Origin: Candidatus Nitrosymbiomonas proteolyticus
GTDB taxonomy: Bacteria; Armatimonadota; Fimbriimonadia; Fimbriimonadales; Fimbriimonadaceae
Assembly: GCA_017347465.1 (NCBI GenBank)
Contig: AP021858.1
Location: 186,001-250,000 of the forward strand
Direction of reading: 5' to 3'
DNA: 64,000 nt
Within the stretch, counting starts at the first letter, position 1; each line of letters begins with the position of its first letter. Below the pieces are notes generated by a model. It saw only the letters and a list, made by a program, of their open reading frames with translations, did no database searches and was not told the DNA's origin. The translations under genes were made by a program, and so were the position numbers. Below are positions 8,946 to 17,382 of this stretch, piece after piece.

Positions 8946-9673
8946 GGGGATCCTCGTTCGATAACGCGCTGAAACAGGGCCAGAATCGTGGGACCTACCT
9001 CGTGGGCTACCTCAAGAACCTCCGCGTGGTTCGGGTCTGCCTCGACCAGGCCGCAACCCAGGTTGCTCACGAACGCCAGACAGGCATAGCTGAGGCCCGC
9101 TTCGCCCATGCACACGGCCTCAGATCCCGCGGTCATGCCCACCACGTCCCCGCCCCACCGCCGATACATTTCGATTTCGGCCGGAGTTTCGTAGCGCGGT
9201 CCGTTCGCGTTGACATAGATGGCCTTCGGCTCGATGGCAAGTCGCTCTTTGCCCGCGGCCTCGAGGATTCGCTCATTGAGGCCCTCATGGAACGGCGACC
9301 CAAACGGAACGTGTTCGACTCGGGTGTCGAAGAGCGTGAGGTTTCTTCCGGATGCGTCGATGAAGTCGGTGCAGAGAGCGAGAGTCTTCGGACGCCAATC
9401 CACCCTTAACGAACCCACTGCGGCCGTTGCGAGAACATGACGGATGCCGGCCGACCGAATCGCCCAGGCGATCGCAGCGAAGTTGACTCGGTGCGGCGGA
9501 GTCTTGTGTCCTAAGGAGTGTCGGCTGACCACCAGGACCCGCTCTGAGCCCAACTCGATCTCCCGTCCGCGTTGCATCCCTAGCGGTGTGGGGATGTGGA
9601 CGGGACGGCCGGCGAGTCCCTCAAGGAGACCCCCGATCCCCGAACCTCCCACAATCGCCCAGCGCGCCTGCAT
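8942..9673 (-). CDS. mtnP: S-methyl-5'-thioadenosine/thioinosine phosphorylase family protein
   Basis: Purine nucleoside phosphorylase family 2 (243 aa): phosphorolysis of MTA, MTI or a purine nucleoside in methionine salvage. Visible motifs are the N-terminal phosphate loop GGSGIG, RHSLGH (RHGxGH in the family), TAAVGSL, the substrate loop NANGPRYETPAEI and DVVGMTAGSEAVCMGEA. In MTAPs the last motif reads GMTNVPEA; the TAGS variant suggests a shifted substrate preference. The start at 9673 is supported by the family N-terminus and a TATAAT box 7 nt upstream. It forms an operon with the DprA-like gene. Confidence 0.85.
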   Translation of the reverse strand: MQARWAIVGGSGIGGLLEGLAGRPVHIPTPLGMQRGREIELGSERVLVVSRHSLGHKTPPHRVNFAAIAWAIRSAGIRHVLATAAVGSLRVDWRPKTLALCTDFIDASGRNLTLFDTRVEHVPFGSPFHEGLNERILEAAGKERLAIEPKAIYVNANGPRYETPAEIEMYRRWGGDVVGMTAGSEAVCMGEAGLSYACLAFVSNLGCGLVEADPNHAEVLEVAHEVGPTILALFQRVIERGSP

Positions 9674-9680
9674 CGTGCAG

Positions 9681-9686
9681 ATTATA
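9681..9686 (-). promoter_or_regulatory. -10 box of a leaderless promoter
   Basis: TATAAT on the minus strand, 7 nt before the ATG at 9673. It is divergent with the box at 9711-9716. Confidence 0.6.
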
Positions 9687-9710
9687 GCGTTGCGAACTCG
9701 CTCGACCAAG

Positions 9711-9716
9711 TAGACT
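9711..9716 (+). promoter_or_regulatory. -10 box of a leaderless promoter
   Basis: TAGACT lies 6 nt before the ATG at 9723. It fits the TANNNT pattern seen at other starts in the window. Confidence 0.5.
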
Positions 9717-9722
9717 CTCGCT

Positions 9723-10127
9723 ATGACGCTCCGCGAGGTGCTGCACGCGCACATTCCAATGCTCACGGTGGAGAACACCGTTCGAGACGCGACGGACGCC
9801 ATGGACATCTACCAGTTTCCGGGCGTCGTGATCGTCGATAAGGACCGCGCTCCCGTCGGGGTGCTGACGGAGGGCGACGTTTGCAGAGCCGCGGGTTCGA
9901 ATGACAGCTTTGTCTCCGTAGCTTCGAGTTCGGTCAGCGTCTATATGACCCCCGATCCCACTTGCTTGTCGCCCGATACAGAAGTCGGCGAGGCGTTTCA
10001 CGTGATGCTGCGAAGCGGACTCACCCTGCTTCCCGTCGTCGAGGATGACAAGCTGTCGGGAATCGTCACGAGGTCGGACTTGATGCATGCCTTGATGCTC
10101 GACGTCGCAAGCCGCGCTAATCCATGA
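9723..10127 (+). CDS. CBS-domain pair protein
   Basis: A 134-residue stand-alone Bateman module: two CBS motifs (residues ~5-60 and ~70-128). The typical strand-turn GVVIVDKDRAPVGVLTEGDV is followed by the second copy with LLPVVEDDKLSGIVTRSDL. Such proteins bind adenine nucleotides and act as energy sensors; no attached catalytic domain is present, so the partner is unknown. Transcribed divergently from the phosphorylase gene, 49 bp away. Confidence 0.9.
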   Translation: MTLREVLHAHIPMLTVENTVRDATDAMDIYQFPGVVIVDKDRAPVGVLTEGDVCRAAGSNDSFVSVASSSVSVYMTPDPTCLSPDTEVGEAFHVMLRSGLTLLPVVEDDKLSGIVTRSDLMHALMLDVASRANP

Positions 10128-10163
10128 CCTTCTGGCCTCGTATGGGTACATGGAGATATTGCG

Positions 10164-10616
10164 ATGATCAAAGAAGGCGACCCTTTTCCGGAGTTCTCGT
10201 TGCAGGACCAAGACGGCAACCTCGTTTCAAGTAGCGACTTGGTGGGCCAGAAGACGATCCTGTATTTCTATCCGAAGGACGACACCAGCGGCTGCACGGT
10301 CGAGGCCTGCGAGTTCCAGGCGGCGCTCCCAGACTTTGGAACCGCCAACGTGCTAGGCGTAAGCCCCGATCCCATCGACTCGCACGCAAAATTCGCAGCG
10401 AAGCATGGACTTTCGTTTCGGCTGCTCGCGGACGTGGAGCGTAGCTTGATCGAACCCCTTGGACTGTGGGTCGAGAAGACGCTTTACGGCAACAAGTACA
10501 TGGGGGTCGCTCGGACGACCTTCCTCGTCGGCGAAAACGGCTCGATTCAGCGGGTTTGGCGCGACGTAAAGCCCGAAGGCCACGCGGCTGAGGTGCTGGC
10601 GGCGTACAACGCCTGA
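10164..10616 (+). CDS. bcp: Thioredoxin-dependent thiol peroxidase, Bcp/PrxQ family
   Basis: Peroxiredoxin (150 aa) reducing H2O2 and organic hydroperoxides in the cytoplasm. The active-site block YPKDDTSGCTVEACEF contains the peroxidatic Cys and, five residues on, the resolving Cys typical of PrxQ. Later family blocks are LGVSPDPIDSHAKF, KHGLSFRLLAD and RTTFLVGENGSIQRVW. No signal peptide. It ends 18 bp before panB but panB has its own -10 box. Confidence 0.94.
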   Translation: MIKEGDPFPEFSLQDQDGNLVSSSDLVGQKTILYFYPKDDTSGCTVEACEFQAALPDFGTANVLGVSPDPIDSHAKFAAKHGLSFRLLADVERSLIEPLGLWVEKTLYGNKYMGVARTTFLVGENGSIQRVWRDVKPEGHAAEVLAAYNA

Positions 10617-10619
10617 CGG

Positions 10620-10625
10620 TACAAT
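10620..10625 (+). promoter_or_regulatory. -10 box for panB-panC
   Basis: TACAAT ends 9 nt before the panB ATG at 10635, overlapping the region just after the bcp stop codon. Confidence 0.5.
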
Positions 10626-10634
10626 GGGCCGCCA

Positions 10635-11420
10635 ATGAGCGGACGTGTTACAGCGCCTTCGATCCTCGCTAAGAAAGGGCGCGAGAGAATCGTATGCGTG
10701 ACTGCGTATGACGCGGTGACGGGCGCGATTGCCGACGAAGCTGGAGTCGATATCGTTTTGGTGGGCGACTCCGTGGGCAACGTGATGCTGGGCTACGATT
10801 CGACCCTGCCGGTGACGCTGGACGACATGCTCCATCACACCGCGGCTGTTGCCGCAGTAGTCGATCGGGCGCTGATCGTAGCCGATATGCCGTTCGGCTC
10901 ATATCAAGCCTCGACGTCCGCTGCCGTCGAGTCCGCTGTCGAGTTGGTTCGAGTGGGCGCGCAAGCGGTAAAGCTCGAGGGTCCCTATACCGACGAGATT
11001 CGAGCGATCGTCCGCGCGGGGATTCCCGTGATGGGGCACCTTGGGATGACCCCCCAATCGATCCACTCTTTTGGGGGACATAAGGTACAAGGCAAGTCCG
11101 AATCGGACTCAGAGATGCTCCTCGCGGCGGCTCGGCAGGTGGCCGATGCAGGGGCCTTTTCGATGGTGCTCGAGTTAGTCCCGGCTGCCCTTGCGGGTCG
11201 GGTCACCGCGGAGGCGCCTTGCCCCACGATAGGGATCGGAGCCGGACCCGAATGCGATGGCCAGGTTCAAGTGTTCCACGACGTAGCGGGCCTCTCCCCC
11301 ACGAAATACAAGCACGCCAAGCGGTACGCGGAGGGCTATGCTCTCTTTCGCGAGGCGATCGAGCGGTATGCAAGCGAGGTCCGAAGCGCGGAGTTTCCCA
11401 CGAAGGAACATAGCTTTTGA
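10635..11420 (+). CDS. panB: 3-methyl-2-oxobutanoate hydroxymethyltransferase
   Basis: First step of pantothenate synthesis: ketoisovalerate plus 5,10-methylene-THF to ketopantoate. TIM-barrel enzyme, 261 aa. Metal-ligand motif VGDSVGNVMLGYDST is at residues ~36-50, GSYQAS near 88, KLEGP near 114, HLGMTPQS near 136 and the catalytic LELVPAALA region near 180, followed by TIGIGAGPECDGQVQV. The stop codon overlaps the panC TTG start (TTGA), so the two are translationally coupled. Confidence 0.97.
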   Translation: MSGRVTAPSILAKKGRERIVCVTAYDAVTGAIADEAGVDIVLVGDSVGNVMLGYDSTLPVTLDDMLHHTAAVAAVVDRALIVADMPFGSYQASTSAAVESAVELVRVGAQAVKLEGPYTDEIRAIVRAGIPVMGHLGMTPQSIHSFGGHKVQGKSESDSEMLLAAARQVADAGAFSMVLELVPAALAGRVTAEAPCPTIGIGAGPECDGQVQVFHDVAGLSPTKYKHAKRYAEGYALFREAIERYASEVRSAEFPTKEHSF

Positions 11421-12250
11421 AAGTCGTGCGAACGATTTCGGAGATGCGGTCCCTCCGAAGTGGCGCAGTCGGGTTGGTCCCGACGATGGGCGCGTTTCAC
11501 GAAGGCCACCTCTCGCTGATGCGTTCGGCCCGTGAATTGTGCGATCAACTGGTCGTGTCCCTATTCGTGAACCCGCTCCAATTCGGGCCGGCGGAGGATT
11601 GGGATGCGTATCCGAGGAATGAGGAACGGGATATCTCGTTAGCTCAACAGGAAGGGGTGGACGTCCTTTTTGCGCCTTCGGTCAGCGAAATGTACGAGTC
11701 CATGCGGACGACGGTTAGGGTCTCGGAGGTGTCCGACCTTTGGGAAGGCGAACGCCGCCCAGGCCACTTCGAGGGTGTCGCTACCGTCGTAGCCAAGCTC
11801 TTCGGAATCGTCGGGTGTCGCTTTGCTCACTTTGGCCAAAAGGACTACCAGCAATGCCGGGTTATCGAGTCCATGGCCAACGATCTGAGCATGGACGTGG
11901 TCCTCTTCTTTCACGATACTATTCGGGAGTCGGACGGCCTCGCGATGTCGAGCCGGAACGTCTACCTGAGCCCAGAGGAGCGCACGGTTGCCCCGGCGAT
12001 CTTCCAAGGCCTTCAGGAACTCGCTGCTGAACTCCAGTTCGCTCCAGGACGGCCCGTCGAAACGTCGCTGCAGAGGGTCGCTTCGTGGTGGAAGAGTCTG
12101 GGATTAGAACCCGAATACCTGGCATTGGTAGACGCAGATACATTAAAACCGTTGAGAACCAACAGTCGCAATAGCAGACTGATAACAGCGGTCCGGCTCG
12201 GGTCTACTCGGCTGATCGACAACGTGGATTGTTCGTTGATCGAAAGATAG
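11417..12250 (+). CDS. panC: Pantothenate synthetase
   Basis: Condenses pantoate and beta-alanine with ATP (277 aa). The nucleotidyltransferase motif PTMGAFHEGHLSL (HIGH-like) is at residues ~22-34, FVNPLQFGP near 50, FGQKDYQQC near 140 and the KMSKS-equivalent MSSRNVYLS near 176. The start is TTG overlapping the panB stop, with AAGGAA upstream. A usual aspartate decarboxylase gene (panD) is not next to it. Confidence 0.96.
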   Translation: MKVVRTISEMRSLRSGAVGLVPTMGAFHEGHLSLMRSARELCDQLVVSLFVNPLQFGPAEDWDAYPRNEERDISLAQQEGVDVLFAPSVSEMYESMRTTVRVSEVSDLWEGERRPGHFEGVATVVAKLFGIVGCRFAHFGQKDYQQCRVIESMANDLSMDVVLFFHDTIRESDGLAMSSRNVYLSPEERTVAPAIFQGLQELAAELQFAPGRPVETSLQRVASWWKSLGLEPEYLALVDADTLKPLRTNSRNSRLITAVRLGSTRLIDNVDCSLIER

Positions 12251-12360
12251 TCTTTGGGGGGCAAAAAGTTGCGAATTGGCAGCAATTTACGGAAGTTCCT
12301 GTTGCGTTCTGTGTCAAATTTTGGAGTACACTCGTTTGCGCTCCCCTTTTGAGGATTCTA

Positions 12361-12753
12361 ATGGCAAAGTCTGTGCAAACCGTAAAAAACTCGTTGAAAT
12401 TCAAAGCGAACGTTCGTTCGGGCGTTCTTTCCGTGAGAGTCGGCATGAAGAAGCATAAGCTTCCTCTGCAAGTGAGAATGCTCACGGATGACAAGTACAT
12501 TTTCCTGTCGTTCCCTGCAAGTTCTGAGCTTTACCGAATCGAAGGCAAGGACTTAGTGGCGATGGGCGTTCAAGAGGATGCGACCGAGGCCTTTACCGCG
12601 CTCAACCCTGGAAAGCGCGGCGGTCGGAAGCGCGCTTCAGCCCTTCCCGACAGCGTCGCTGTTGCGCTAGCGAAGATCCCTTCTGGATACCGCATCGGTT
12701 ACGACGCGGACGGCAACGCGCGCCTCGTCCGAACTCGCAAGCGACGGGCATAA
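12361..12753 (+). CDS. Hypothetical basic protein, 130 aa
   Basis: Not recognised. The ATG at 12361 follows GAGGA at good spacing and ACACTC about 50 nt upstream could belong to a promoter; the ORF extends further up only through panC-adjacent sequence. The protein is lysine/arginine rich, with a beta-rich N-terminal half (SGVLSVRVGMKKHKLPLQVR, YIFLSFPASSELYRI), a GKRGGRKRAS stretch resembling a nucleic-acid-binding hook, and a basic tail ending RTRKRRA. A DNA- or RNA-binding role is possible but is only inference from composition. Confidence 0.65.
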   Translation: MAKSVQTVKNSLKFKANVRSGVLSVRVGMKKHKLPLQVRMLTDDKYIFLSFPASSELYRIEGKDLVAMGVQEDATEAFTALNPGKRGGRKRASALPDSVAVALAKIPSGYRIGYDADGNARLVRTRKRRA

Positions 12754-12838
12754 CCCCGAGGGTTTGAGATCCCGGTGGGCCCTTCCGCCGGGATTGCCGA
12801 CCCGCTAGCTGGGGCGTGTAAACTTCTCACCCCTAGGC

Positions 12839-12913
12839 GCCGGCGTAGCTCAGAGGTAGAGCGGCTGTTTTGTAAACAGCGGGTCGCGGGTTCGAATCCT
12901 GTCGCCGGCTCCA
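12839..12913 (+). tRNA. tRNA-Thr (anticodon TGT)
   Basis: Acceptor GCCGGCG pairs with CGCCGGC; D arm GCTCAGAGGTAGAGC; anticodon stem-loop GCTGTTTTGTAAACAGC with TGT; T arm GGGTTCGAATCC; discriminator T and encoded CCA. Confidence 0.97.
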
Positions 12914-13071
12914 CCAGGCGAAGCGCCGGTAGCGCGCTTGCCCCCTCCAACTGCAATTCTGCAGCGCCCCTGATTCTTTGGCTCCCCCCGGCGATATGAC
13001 CCGCATCATGGCGCGCCGAACGAAGATTCCCCAATCTTTGTGCAGTCCCGCACTGCGGGAACGGTGATACG

Positions 13072-14463
13072 ATGCCAAGCCGATTTCCCAAGCGCTCCTG
13101 GGCCGAGCCCTACAAGATCAAGGTCGTCGAACTCCTGCAGATGACCTCCCGCGAACAGCGCGCTGCCGCGCTCGAAGCCGCCGGCTACAACACGTTCTTG
13201 CTTCGTTCGGAAGACGTCTATATCGACCTCCTGACCGATTCAGGGACCAGCGCGATGAGCGATCGACAATGGGCCGGGATGATGGTCGGCGACGAAGCTT
13301 ACGCCGGAAGCAAGAACTTTGAGAACCTCGAGGCCGCCGTTCGAAAATACTACGGCTTCCGCTACATCGTCCCGACTCACCAAGGCCGGGGCGCCGAGCA
13401 CATCCTCTCCAAGTCGTTGATCGAGCCTGGGGACTTCGTTCCGGGAAACATGTACTTCACGACCACGAGGTTGCATCAAGAGCTCGCCGGGGCAACGTTT
13501 GTGGACGTTATCGTGGACGAGGCGCACGACCCCGACGACCTGAGCCCGTTTAAGGGCAACATCGACCTGCAAAAACTCGAAGACTTGATCGGCAAAGTTG
13601 GAGCGGAGCGCGTTCCCTACGTCAGTTTCGCCGGCACGGTGAACATGGCGGGCGGCCAACCCTTCAGCATGAACAACTTGAGGGAGGTTCGCTCCCTGAC
13701 CGAGCGGCACGGCATTCCGATCTATTTCGACGCAACGCGCTTGGTCGAAAACGCTTACTTCATCCAGCAGCGAGAAGAAGGGTGGCGCGAGCGGACGGTG
13801 GCGGAGATCCTCTTGGAAATGTGTCGCCTAGGTGACGGTTGCACAATGAGCGCCAAAAAGGATTCGCTCGTGAACATCGGCGGCTTCTTAGCTACGAACG
13901 ATCCCAAGTTCTATGAAGAGGCCTGCAACCTCGTGGTGGTGTATGAAGGGTTGCACACATACGGGGGTTTGGCGGGCCGGGATATGGAGGCGATGGCGCA
14001 AGGAATTGCCGAAAGCGTCTGCGACGACCACATTCGGGCCAGGATAGGGCAAGTCGAATACCTCGGCCAGCACCTCATCGAACAAGGCATCCCCGTCGTC
14101 CAGCCGATCGGGGGGCACGCCGTGTTCTTGAACGCGAAAGGGTTTTATCCTCACCTTCCCCAGGACGCATTCCCCGCGCAGACTCTAGCGGCCGAGCTGT
14201 ATCTGGAAAGCGGAATCCGGTCCATGGAACGAGGCATCGCGAGCGCGGGGCGCGACCCTGAAACGGGCGACCATATTCGGCCTGCCCTCGAACTCGCGCG
14301 ACTGACCATTCCGCGCAGAGTCTATACGCAAGCGCACATGGACGTAACCGTCGAAGCGGTGTGCGAGACGTACGACCGCAGGAACGAAGCGAAGGGACTG
14401 CGAATGGTGTATGAGCCGCGTTACTTGAGGTTCTTCCGGGCTCGGTACGAACCTCTCTCCTAA
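13072..14463 (+). CDS. tpl: Tyrosine phenol-lyase
   Basis: PLP enzyme that splits L-tyrosine to phenol, pyruvate and ammonia (463 aa). Numbering runs 6 ahead of the Citrobacter enzyme and the specificity residues all match: Thr130-132 (FTTTR), Asp220 (IYFDATR), Lys263 forming the PLP imine (MSAKKDSLVNIGG), Met385 and Arg387 in SMERG, and Phe454 in RYLRFFRARYEP. Tryptophanase has an AVEIG-type sequence in place of SMERG, so tryptophanase is unlikely. The gene stands alone behind tRNA-Thr; no transporter or regulator is adjacent. Confidence 0.93.
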   Translation: MPSRFPKRSWAEPYKIKVVELLQMTSREQRAAALEAAGYNTFLLRSEDVYIDLLTDSGTSAMSDRQWAGMMVGDEAYAGSKNFENLEAAVRKYYGFRYIVPTHQGRGAEHILSKSLIEPGDFVPGNMYFTTTRLHQELAGATFVDVIVDEAHDPDDLSPFKGNIDLQKLEDLIGKVGAERVPYVSFAGTVNMAGGQPFSMNNLREVRSLTERHGIPIYFDATRLVENAYFIQQREEGWRERTVAEILLEMCRLGDGCTMSAKKDSLVNIGGFLATNDPKFYEEACNLVVVYEGLHTYGGLAGRDMEAMAQGIAESVCDDHIRARIGQVEYLGQHLIEQGIPVVQPIGGHAVFLNAKGFYPHLPQDAFPAQTLAAELYLESGIRSMERGIASAGRDPETGDHIRPALELARLTIPRRVYTQAHMDVTVEAVCETYDRRNEAKGLRMVYEPRYLRFFRARYEPLS

Positions 14464-14616
14464 CGGCTTGGGATTGGGGGGCCTAGGACTCTAGTCCAAG
14501 CGCTTCGGGCTCAATTTTCTCACGTCGAAGGCCGTTGAGCGGTAGGGGCCTCGAACATTTCGGCGCATCGCGCGGTCTGCTCACCATGGCCTACGGGCCG
14601 AGGAGACAAACCGAAA

Positions 14617-14949
14617 ATGCTACGCACCCTCGCACTCGCAACCGTGCTCTCGACGTTCGCTTTCGCGCCCTGCCTGTCGGCGGCGCAGACTCAGACCGCT
14701 TCAGGCAACCCAGCCAACCTTACCAAGACCCAAGGCCAGATTCCTGTCGGCCCCAGCTTCGAGGACCTCGTCGCCAAGCTCAGGGACCTTCGAGAACGAA
14801 AGAAGCACGACCTCGCTAACGGGCGCAAGCACCAGGCATACCTCGCCGAGAAGATCGAAATTGTGAAGAGGGCGCTTCGGAACCACCACGGTTCCCGCGG
14901 GCAAAAGGCTGCCCTCAACCAGCCGATCGACTCCAACCCCCCCAAGTGA
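14617..14949 (+). CDS. Small secreted protein of unknown function
   Basis: 110 residues with a clear Sec signal peptide (LRTLALATVLSTFAFAPCLS, cleavage after AQT or SAA at ~23). The mature part is a Gly/Asn/Pro-containing stretch and then a highly charged helix (VAKLRDLRERKKHDLANGRK) and a basic C-terminus. GAGGAG lies 11 nt before the ATG. A Rho-independent hairpin follows the stop codon. Function unknown. Confidence 0.65.
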   Translation: MLRTLALATVLSTFAFAPCLSAAQTQTASGNPANLTKTQGQIPVGPSFEDLVAKLRDLRERKKHDLANGRKHQAYLAEKIEIVKRALRNHHGSRGQKAALNQPIDSNPPK

Positions 14950-14982
14950 ATGGGCGCCAATAGGCCACTCCTTTAACAAATA

Positions 14983-15020
14983 CCACGGATGAGCCAATCA
15001 GGTTCGTCCGTGGCTTGGTT
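14983..15020 (+). terminator. Probable Rho-independent terminator
   Basis: Stem CCACGGATGA (14983-14992) pairs with TCGTCCGTGG (15004-15013) with one G-T pair, followed by a T-rich stretch. It lies just after the small secreted protein gene. Confidence 0.5.
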
Positions 15021-15103
15021 TGTCTGAGCCGACCGCTCGCTCCGCTCGACCGCTCAACTCAGGCAGAATGTACGACCCCGTATTTTTTGGGGCCAAGAGG
15101 CGG

Positions 15104-15109
15104 TACTCT
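15104..15109 (+). promoter_or_regulatory. -10 box of a leaderless promoter
   Basis: TACTCT lies 7 nt before the ATG at 15117. Confidence 0.45.
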
Positions 15110-15116
15110 CGCTCCC

Positions 15117-15686
15117 ATGCCGATTCGATCCGCCCTCAAGGAGCAGTACCACGCCGCGCTGGCGATGATGGAGGACTGCGTAGCCAAGTGCCCGGACGAC
15201 CTTTGGACCACGCCGTCCCGAAGCGACCCTTACGAGGATGCGCCGGGCCGTTGCTGCACGAGGAGCTTCTGGCGCATCGCCTTCCACGGCATCTACTTCA
15301 CCCACCTCTACATGGGCCAGAGCGTGGAGGACTTCGAGCCGCCAACGAACCTGCTGATGGGCGTGCGCGAGGACTTCAAGGGGCTTTGGGACAAATCGTG
15401 GGACCTCGATCCTTTCGAGATTCCCGAAGGCGTCGAGCCCGTCTCAATGGAGGAAATGATCCAGTACCTGCGATGGGTGGACTCGCGGGTGGATCCGACC
15501 CTCGATGGCCTCGACCTCGACTCTCAGGAATCCGGGATTCCGTGGTACAAGAAGTTTCCCAAGCTCAACCACGAACTGCTTACGCTCCGCCACCTTCAGG
15601 GCCACGTCGGCCAGCTTTCGGAACTCCTCATGGCGCGAGAGATCGATTCCGATTGGGTCAGCAGGGTCAAGCCCTCCGGCGCATGA
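15117..15686 (+). CDS. DinB-like helical-bundle protein
   Basis: 189 residues with the four-helix-bundle layout of the DinB/YfiT superfamily. Putative metal ligands are histidines in IAFHGIYFTHLYMG (~60-70) and in LRHLQGHVGQLSELLMA (~155-172). These proteins are often thiol-dependent transferases, but the substrate cannot be read from sequence. The ATG at 15117 is chosen because the family N-terminus (IRSALKEQYHAALAMMEDC) starts there and a TACTCT box is 7 nt upstream; the longer ORF is unsupported. Confidence 0.72.
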   Translation: MPIRSALKEQYHAALAMMEDCVAKCPDDLWTTPSRSDPYEDAPGRCCTRSFWRIAFHGIYFTHLYMGQSVEDFEPPTNLLMGVREDFKGLWDKSWDLDPFEIPEGVEPVSMEEMIQYLRWVDSRVDPTLDGLDLDSQESGIPWYKKFPKLNHELLTLRHLQGHVGQLSELLMAREIDSDWVSRVKPSGA

Positions 15687-15850
15687 GGTAGGGAAACTCC
15701 CTCTCCGGGGAAAGGCTCTCGACAACGGGATTGGCCAGACGATGCTTCACCCCCCCTCGGGGTGGTCCGGAGGCCCCGGTTGCCCCGGAGACATGGATGG
15801 CCGTGCCGTTTGTCCGGGAGGGATAAGCGAGGTTGGCGGATAGCCATCGC
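15687..15850. repeat. Hairpin-rich repeat patch at the left end of the island
   Basis: Contains CACCCCCCCTCGGGGTG and a GGCCCCGG/CCGG hairpin. It also holds a GGCCGTGCCGTTYGTCCGGG block (15792-15815) that recurs near 49324-49346. No gene is seen here. Confidence 0.5.
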
Positions 15851-15855
15851 CCGTG

Positions 15856-15861
15856 TATAAT
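15856..15861 (+). promoter_or_regulatory. -10 box of a leaderless promoter
   Basis: TATAAT lies 7 nt before the ATG at 15869. Confidence 0.55.
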
Positions 15862-16099
15862 ACGCCATATGAGCGATAGGCGAATGTCTACCTCCTCTGG
15901 CAATCGCACCCTCGCCAGCGCGAAGGCGGCCAAGCAGGACGAGTTCTACACCCAGCTCGCCGACATCGCCAACGAGCTGAAGCACTACAAGGACCACTTC
16001 AAGGGCAAGGTCGTGCTGTGCAACTGCGACGACCCGTTCGAGAGCAACTTCTTCAGCCCGGCGCGCTGGATCGCCGCCAATTCGGGTCAGCCCGAACTC

Positions 16100-16295
16100 A
16101 ACGCCACGACAAGACAGTCCAAGAGGCCCCTCCGAAGGCCCATCGGGCCGAAATCCTACAGAAGACAGTCCAAAAGGCGTCTCCGAAGGCCCATCGGGCC
16201 GAAATCCTATAGCGAAGGGCGGAGCCCTGGAACAGGGCCCACCCCCACCGATAAGCCCTGTAGGGGCGGAATGTCGGCCCCTGTAACGCGCTCCA
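16100..16295. repeat. Repeat family A copies inside the methyltransferase gene
   Basis: Two tandem 51-bp units start at 16113 and 16164 (GACAGTCCAAAAGGC-type start, GAAGGCCCATCGGGCCGAAA core). They run into TATAGCGAAGGGCGGAGCCC, the same two-hairpin layout as the elements flanking the transposase at 19.3-19.9 kb. Unit length is a multiple of three, so the host frame stays open. Confidence 0.75.
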
Positions 16296-16365
16296 GCTAC
16301 GCCGGCTCCCCCATCGTCGGCGGCCAACTCCCGCTGATAGTGATGGAGGGGCTGAAGCCGTATCT

Positions 16366-16425
16366 GGACCCCCTCGCCCCGATGAATGGCGGGGAGAGGG
16401 GGCAGGGGGTGAGGGGTCCGCGAGG
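16366..16425. repeat. Palindromic element E, copy 1
   Basis: Core CGCCCCGATGAATGGCGGGG with flanking CCCTC/GAGGG arms. It is the reverse complement of the element at 21126-21180. It interrupts the methyltransferase reading frame without breaking it. Confidence 0.75.
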
Positions 16426-16515
16426 CGCATGGGACGGAGCCCACCTGGTCGAAATCAACGAGGTCCCGGACCTCAATGAGGACGGCGCAACCAATCAGGA
16501 CGGTATGCCTCTAGC

Positions 16516-17382
16516 ATGAGATCGCCGATGTCTCCCCAGGTTCCATCCTATGACTCGATGATCGAGCCAACGTTGCGAGCGTTGCAGCTGCTTGGCGGGT
16601 CGGGCTCTATTGAGGAGGTGAATGCGAAAGTCGCTGAGCTGATGTCACTCAGCGATGAGGTGCTAGATGTTCCGCACGGAACGACCTCCACTTCCGAAGT
16701 TGCGTATCGGCTTGCGTGGAGCCGAACCTATCTAAAGAAGTTCGGTCTTCTCGAAAACTCGAGCAGGGGGGTCTGGTCGCTGACAGCAAGAGGAGTGGAA
16801 GCTCAAACCATCGACGCACGGGAAGTGGTTGCATTTGTTAGGTCTCAGTTTCCGGGCCGCGCCAATGCAACGCCCGGCATCGAAGCGACAGATGCGGCAG
16901 AGGAATCTGAGCCGCCGCAGGCTGGTTGGCAAGAGCTATATCTCCAGAAGCTACTCGGTTTGCAGCCCGCAGCCTTTGAACGCCTTATCCAGCGAATGCT
17001 TCGGGAGTCAGGATTTACTCACGTCGAAGTAACTGGTCGGACCGGAGATGGTGGCATTGACGGCGTCGGTATCGCCAGAATTAGCGGCTTCTTGAGCTTC
17101 AGGGTCTTGTTCCAATGCAAACGCTACCAGGGAAGCGTATCTCCTTCAGAGATTCGCGACTTTCGCGGCGCAATGCAAGGTCGCACGGACAAGGGTTTGT
17201 TTGCCACGACGGGTTCCTTTAGCCAAAAGGCGATCGCCGAGGCAACCCGCGATGGCGCACCTCCGGTTGATCTGGTTGATGGAGGGCAGCTTGTACTTCG
17301 GCTCAAAGAACTCGGGCTCGGAGTGAAGGTCAACATGGTTGAATCCGTGGAGGTAGATGGGGAGTGGCTAGATTCCCTATGA
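16516..17382 (+). CDS. Mrr-family restriction endonuclease
   Basis: 288 residues. The N-terminal part (~10-105) resembles the Mrr winged-helix domain, with YRLAWSRTYLKKFGLLE and SLTARG. The C-terminal PD-(D/E)xK domain carries GFTHVEVTGRTGDGGIDGVG and VLFQCKRYQGSVSPSEIRDF, with catalytic Asp in DGGIDG and the QxK motif in FQCKR. Mrr enzymes cut modified DNA. The ORF is complete and sits inside the broken methyltransferase gene. Codon use is less GC-biased than in neighbours, which fits a separate arrival. Two ATGs (16516, 16528) are possible starts. Confidence 0.88.
   Translation: MRSPMSPQVPSYDSMIEPTLRALQLLGGSGSIEEVNAKVAELMSLSDEVLDVPHGTTSTSEVAYRLAWSRTYLKKFGLLENSSRGVWSLTARGVEAQTIDAREVVAFVRSQFPGRANATPGIEATDAAEESEPPQAGWQELYLQKLLGLQPAAFERLIQRMLRESGFTHVEVTGRTGDGGIDGVGIARISGFLSFRVLFQCKRYQGSVSPSEIRDFRGAMQGRTDKGLFATTGSFSQKAIAEATRDGAPPVDLVDGGQLVLRLKELGLGVKVNMVESVEVDGEWLDSL

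Noticed and set aside
13072-14463. Tryptophanase
   Set aside because: SMERG with Met385/Arg387 and the other specificity residues match tyrosine phenol-lyase.
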